Shown piece after piece: positions 63,101 through 64,000 of a DNA stretch of 64,000 nucleotides. This DNA is from Saccharomonospora sp. NB11 (GTDB lineage Bacteria; Actinomycetota; Actinomycetes; Mycobacteriales; Pseudonocardiaceae): NCBI RefSeq assembly GCF_015910535.1, contig NZ_JACBJG010000006.1:124001-188000 (forward strand), written 5' to 3'. How positions within the stretch are numbered: position 1 is the stretch's first letter; every line of letters begins with the position of its first letter. The notes below the pieces were generated by a model. It saw only the letters and a list, made by a program, of their open reading frames with translations. It did not search any database and was not told the DNA's origin. The position numbers and the translations under genes are program-made.

Positions 63101-64000
63101 TCAGGGGCGGGCTGGTTTTTCGGCGTCCTTGCGGTTGCGGCGGATGGTGTGGACCACGAACAGGGTGATGCCCAAGGCGGCGAGCGCGCCGCCGGAGCCC
63201 GCCAGTGCGACGACCATCGGCGTCCAGTTGCGGTTGGCCGGGGGTGGCATGTCCGACGGGAGGCTGATTGCTTCCGCCGGAGGCATATTCTCCTCGGCAG
63301 GCACCGTGGCCGTCAGCGCGGCCATGGGGTCGATCACGCCGTAGCCGATGAAGTTGTCACGGCCGCCCTCCGCCGCTGGATGCTGCGCCGTGAACTTGAT
63401 CCGGTGCATCACCTGGTGGGCATCGAGGTGCGGGTACTTCGCCCTGACCAGAGCTGCCAGGCCCGCGACGTACGGCGCCGCGAAACTGGTGCCCTTGATC
63501 TCCTGCGCTTCACCGCCGTCGATCATCATGTTCGCCAGGCCGTCCGAGCCGGCCGCGGGGTCCAGCGAGATGATGCCCGTGCCGGGCGCGGCGACACTGA
63601 CCCACGGTCCGTGCATGCTGAAGTCCGCCACGGAACCGGTGTCGTCGATGGCAGCCACCGAGAGGACGTCGTCGGCGAACCAAGGCGGCGTCACGATCGT
63701 CGTCGGGTTCTCCGCCAACGCCTGGCTGTTCTGCTCGCAGTTCGTGTTGTCGGACGCGTTCCCCGCCGCCGACACGATCACTGCGTCCTTGGTGTTCACC
63801 GCGTAGTCGATGGCGGCCTGGAGCCTTACTTCATCCGGTGTAATTTGGCCACCGCTGGGACGGCAGTTGTTGATCGAGATGTTGATGACCTGGGCGCCTC
63901 GGTCGGCCGCGTGCACGATGGCCTTGGCGAGCGTGGAGAGTGTTCCCGCGCCTCCGCCATCCTGCGTTCGGCTGTCCTGAGAGGGCCCAGTGGTCGGCGC
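63101..64000 (-). CDS. mycP: Mycosin (type VII secretion serine protease), 3' part, runs off window
   Basis: Reading in from the right edge, 299 residues of a subtilisin-like mycosin are visible. Present are the substrate-binding region VINISINNC, the oxyanion Asn in VSAAGNASDNTNC, and the catalytic Ser in EIKGTSFAAPYVAGLAALV. A Pro-rich linker, a C-terminal membrane helix (VVALAGSGGALAALGITLFVV) and a basic end follow. The catalytic Asp and His are upstream of the window. Mycosins cap and stabilise the ESX complex outside the membrane. Confidence 0.93.
   Translation of the reverse strand, partial: APTTGPSQDSRTQDGGGAGTLSTLAKAIVHAADRGAQVINISINNCRPSGGQITPDEVRLQAAIDYAVNTKDAVIVSAAGNASDNTNCEQNSQALAENPTTIVTPPWFADDVLSVAAIDDTGSVADFSMHGPWVSVAAPGTGIISLDPAAGSDGLANMMIDGGEAQEIKGTSFAAPYVAGLAALVRAKYPHLDAHQVMHRIKFTAQHPAAEGGRDNFIGYGVIDPMAALTATVPAEENMPPAEAISLPSDMPPPANRNWTPMVVALAGSGGALAALGITLFVVHTIRRNRKDAEKPARP

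Overview
The window is about 70% GC with strongly GC-biased third codon positions. It has the classic actinobacterial order tRNA-Trp, secE, nusG, rplKA, rplJL, rpoBC, rpsLG, fusA, tuf, then the S10/spc and alpha operons and truA. Type VII (ESX) secretion genes next to truA, a complete Mce lipid-uptake operon, a long basic SecE tail and an N-terminally extended NusG point to a mycolata-related actinobacterium, most likely Pseudonocardiales (a Saccharomonospora- or Amycolatopsis-like organism). The genus is inference, not shown by the sequence.

Layout. 1-426: 5' part of an aspartate aminotransferase (minus). 578-5913: tRNA-Trp, secE-nusG, rplK-rplA, a minus-strand membrane protein, then rplJ-rplL behind an L10-type attenuator leader. 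6042-17833: Mce operon with an MceG-type ATPase, two YrbE permeases, six Mce proteins and two Mce-associated membrane proteins, placed between rplL and rpoB. 18013-25750: rpoB and rpoC. 26058-27483: a DinB-like protein and a secreted Zn DD-carboxypeptidase. 27553-33452 (minus): two related cassettes of WXG100-type secreted proteins with membrane partners and a YbaB-like protein. 33924-38551: rpsL, rpsG, fusA, tuf. 38951-48645: S10 and spc ribosomal clusters. 48979-56853: secY, adk, map, infA, rpmJ, rpsM, a possible small ORF, rpsK, rpsD, rpoA, rplQ, truA. 56763-64000: a DUF559-type protein, then ESX membrane genes: an unknown plus eccE (minus), divergent eccB (plus), a small secreted protein and the mycosin mycP (minus, cut by the window edge).

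How the genes work together. Most genes build the transcription and translation machinery (RNA polymerase, about 30 ribosomal proteins, EF-G, EF-Tu, IF-1) and the general Sec translocon with its partners Adk and Map. Two envelope systems are interleaved. The Mce complex should import a lipid or steroid using the local ATPase. The ESX parts at the right edge could export the WXG100-type proteins encoded at 27.5-33.5 kb, although eccC and eccD are not in this window.

Points of most interest: Asn replaces the usual Ser at the rifampicin-pocket position of RpoB; two parallel WXG100 cassettes share a near-invariant motif; a family of about 20-bp palindromes is scattered through 48-63 kb, including inside truA and across the map stop codon; the rpsL and rpsJ leaders share a motif; truA has no ATG, GTG or TTG start; and a 60-codon ORF lies between rpsM and rpsK.
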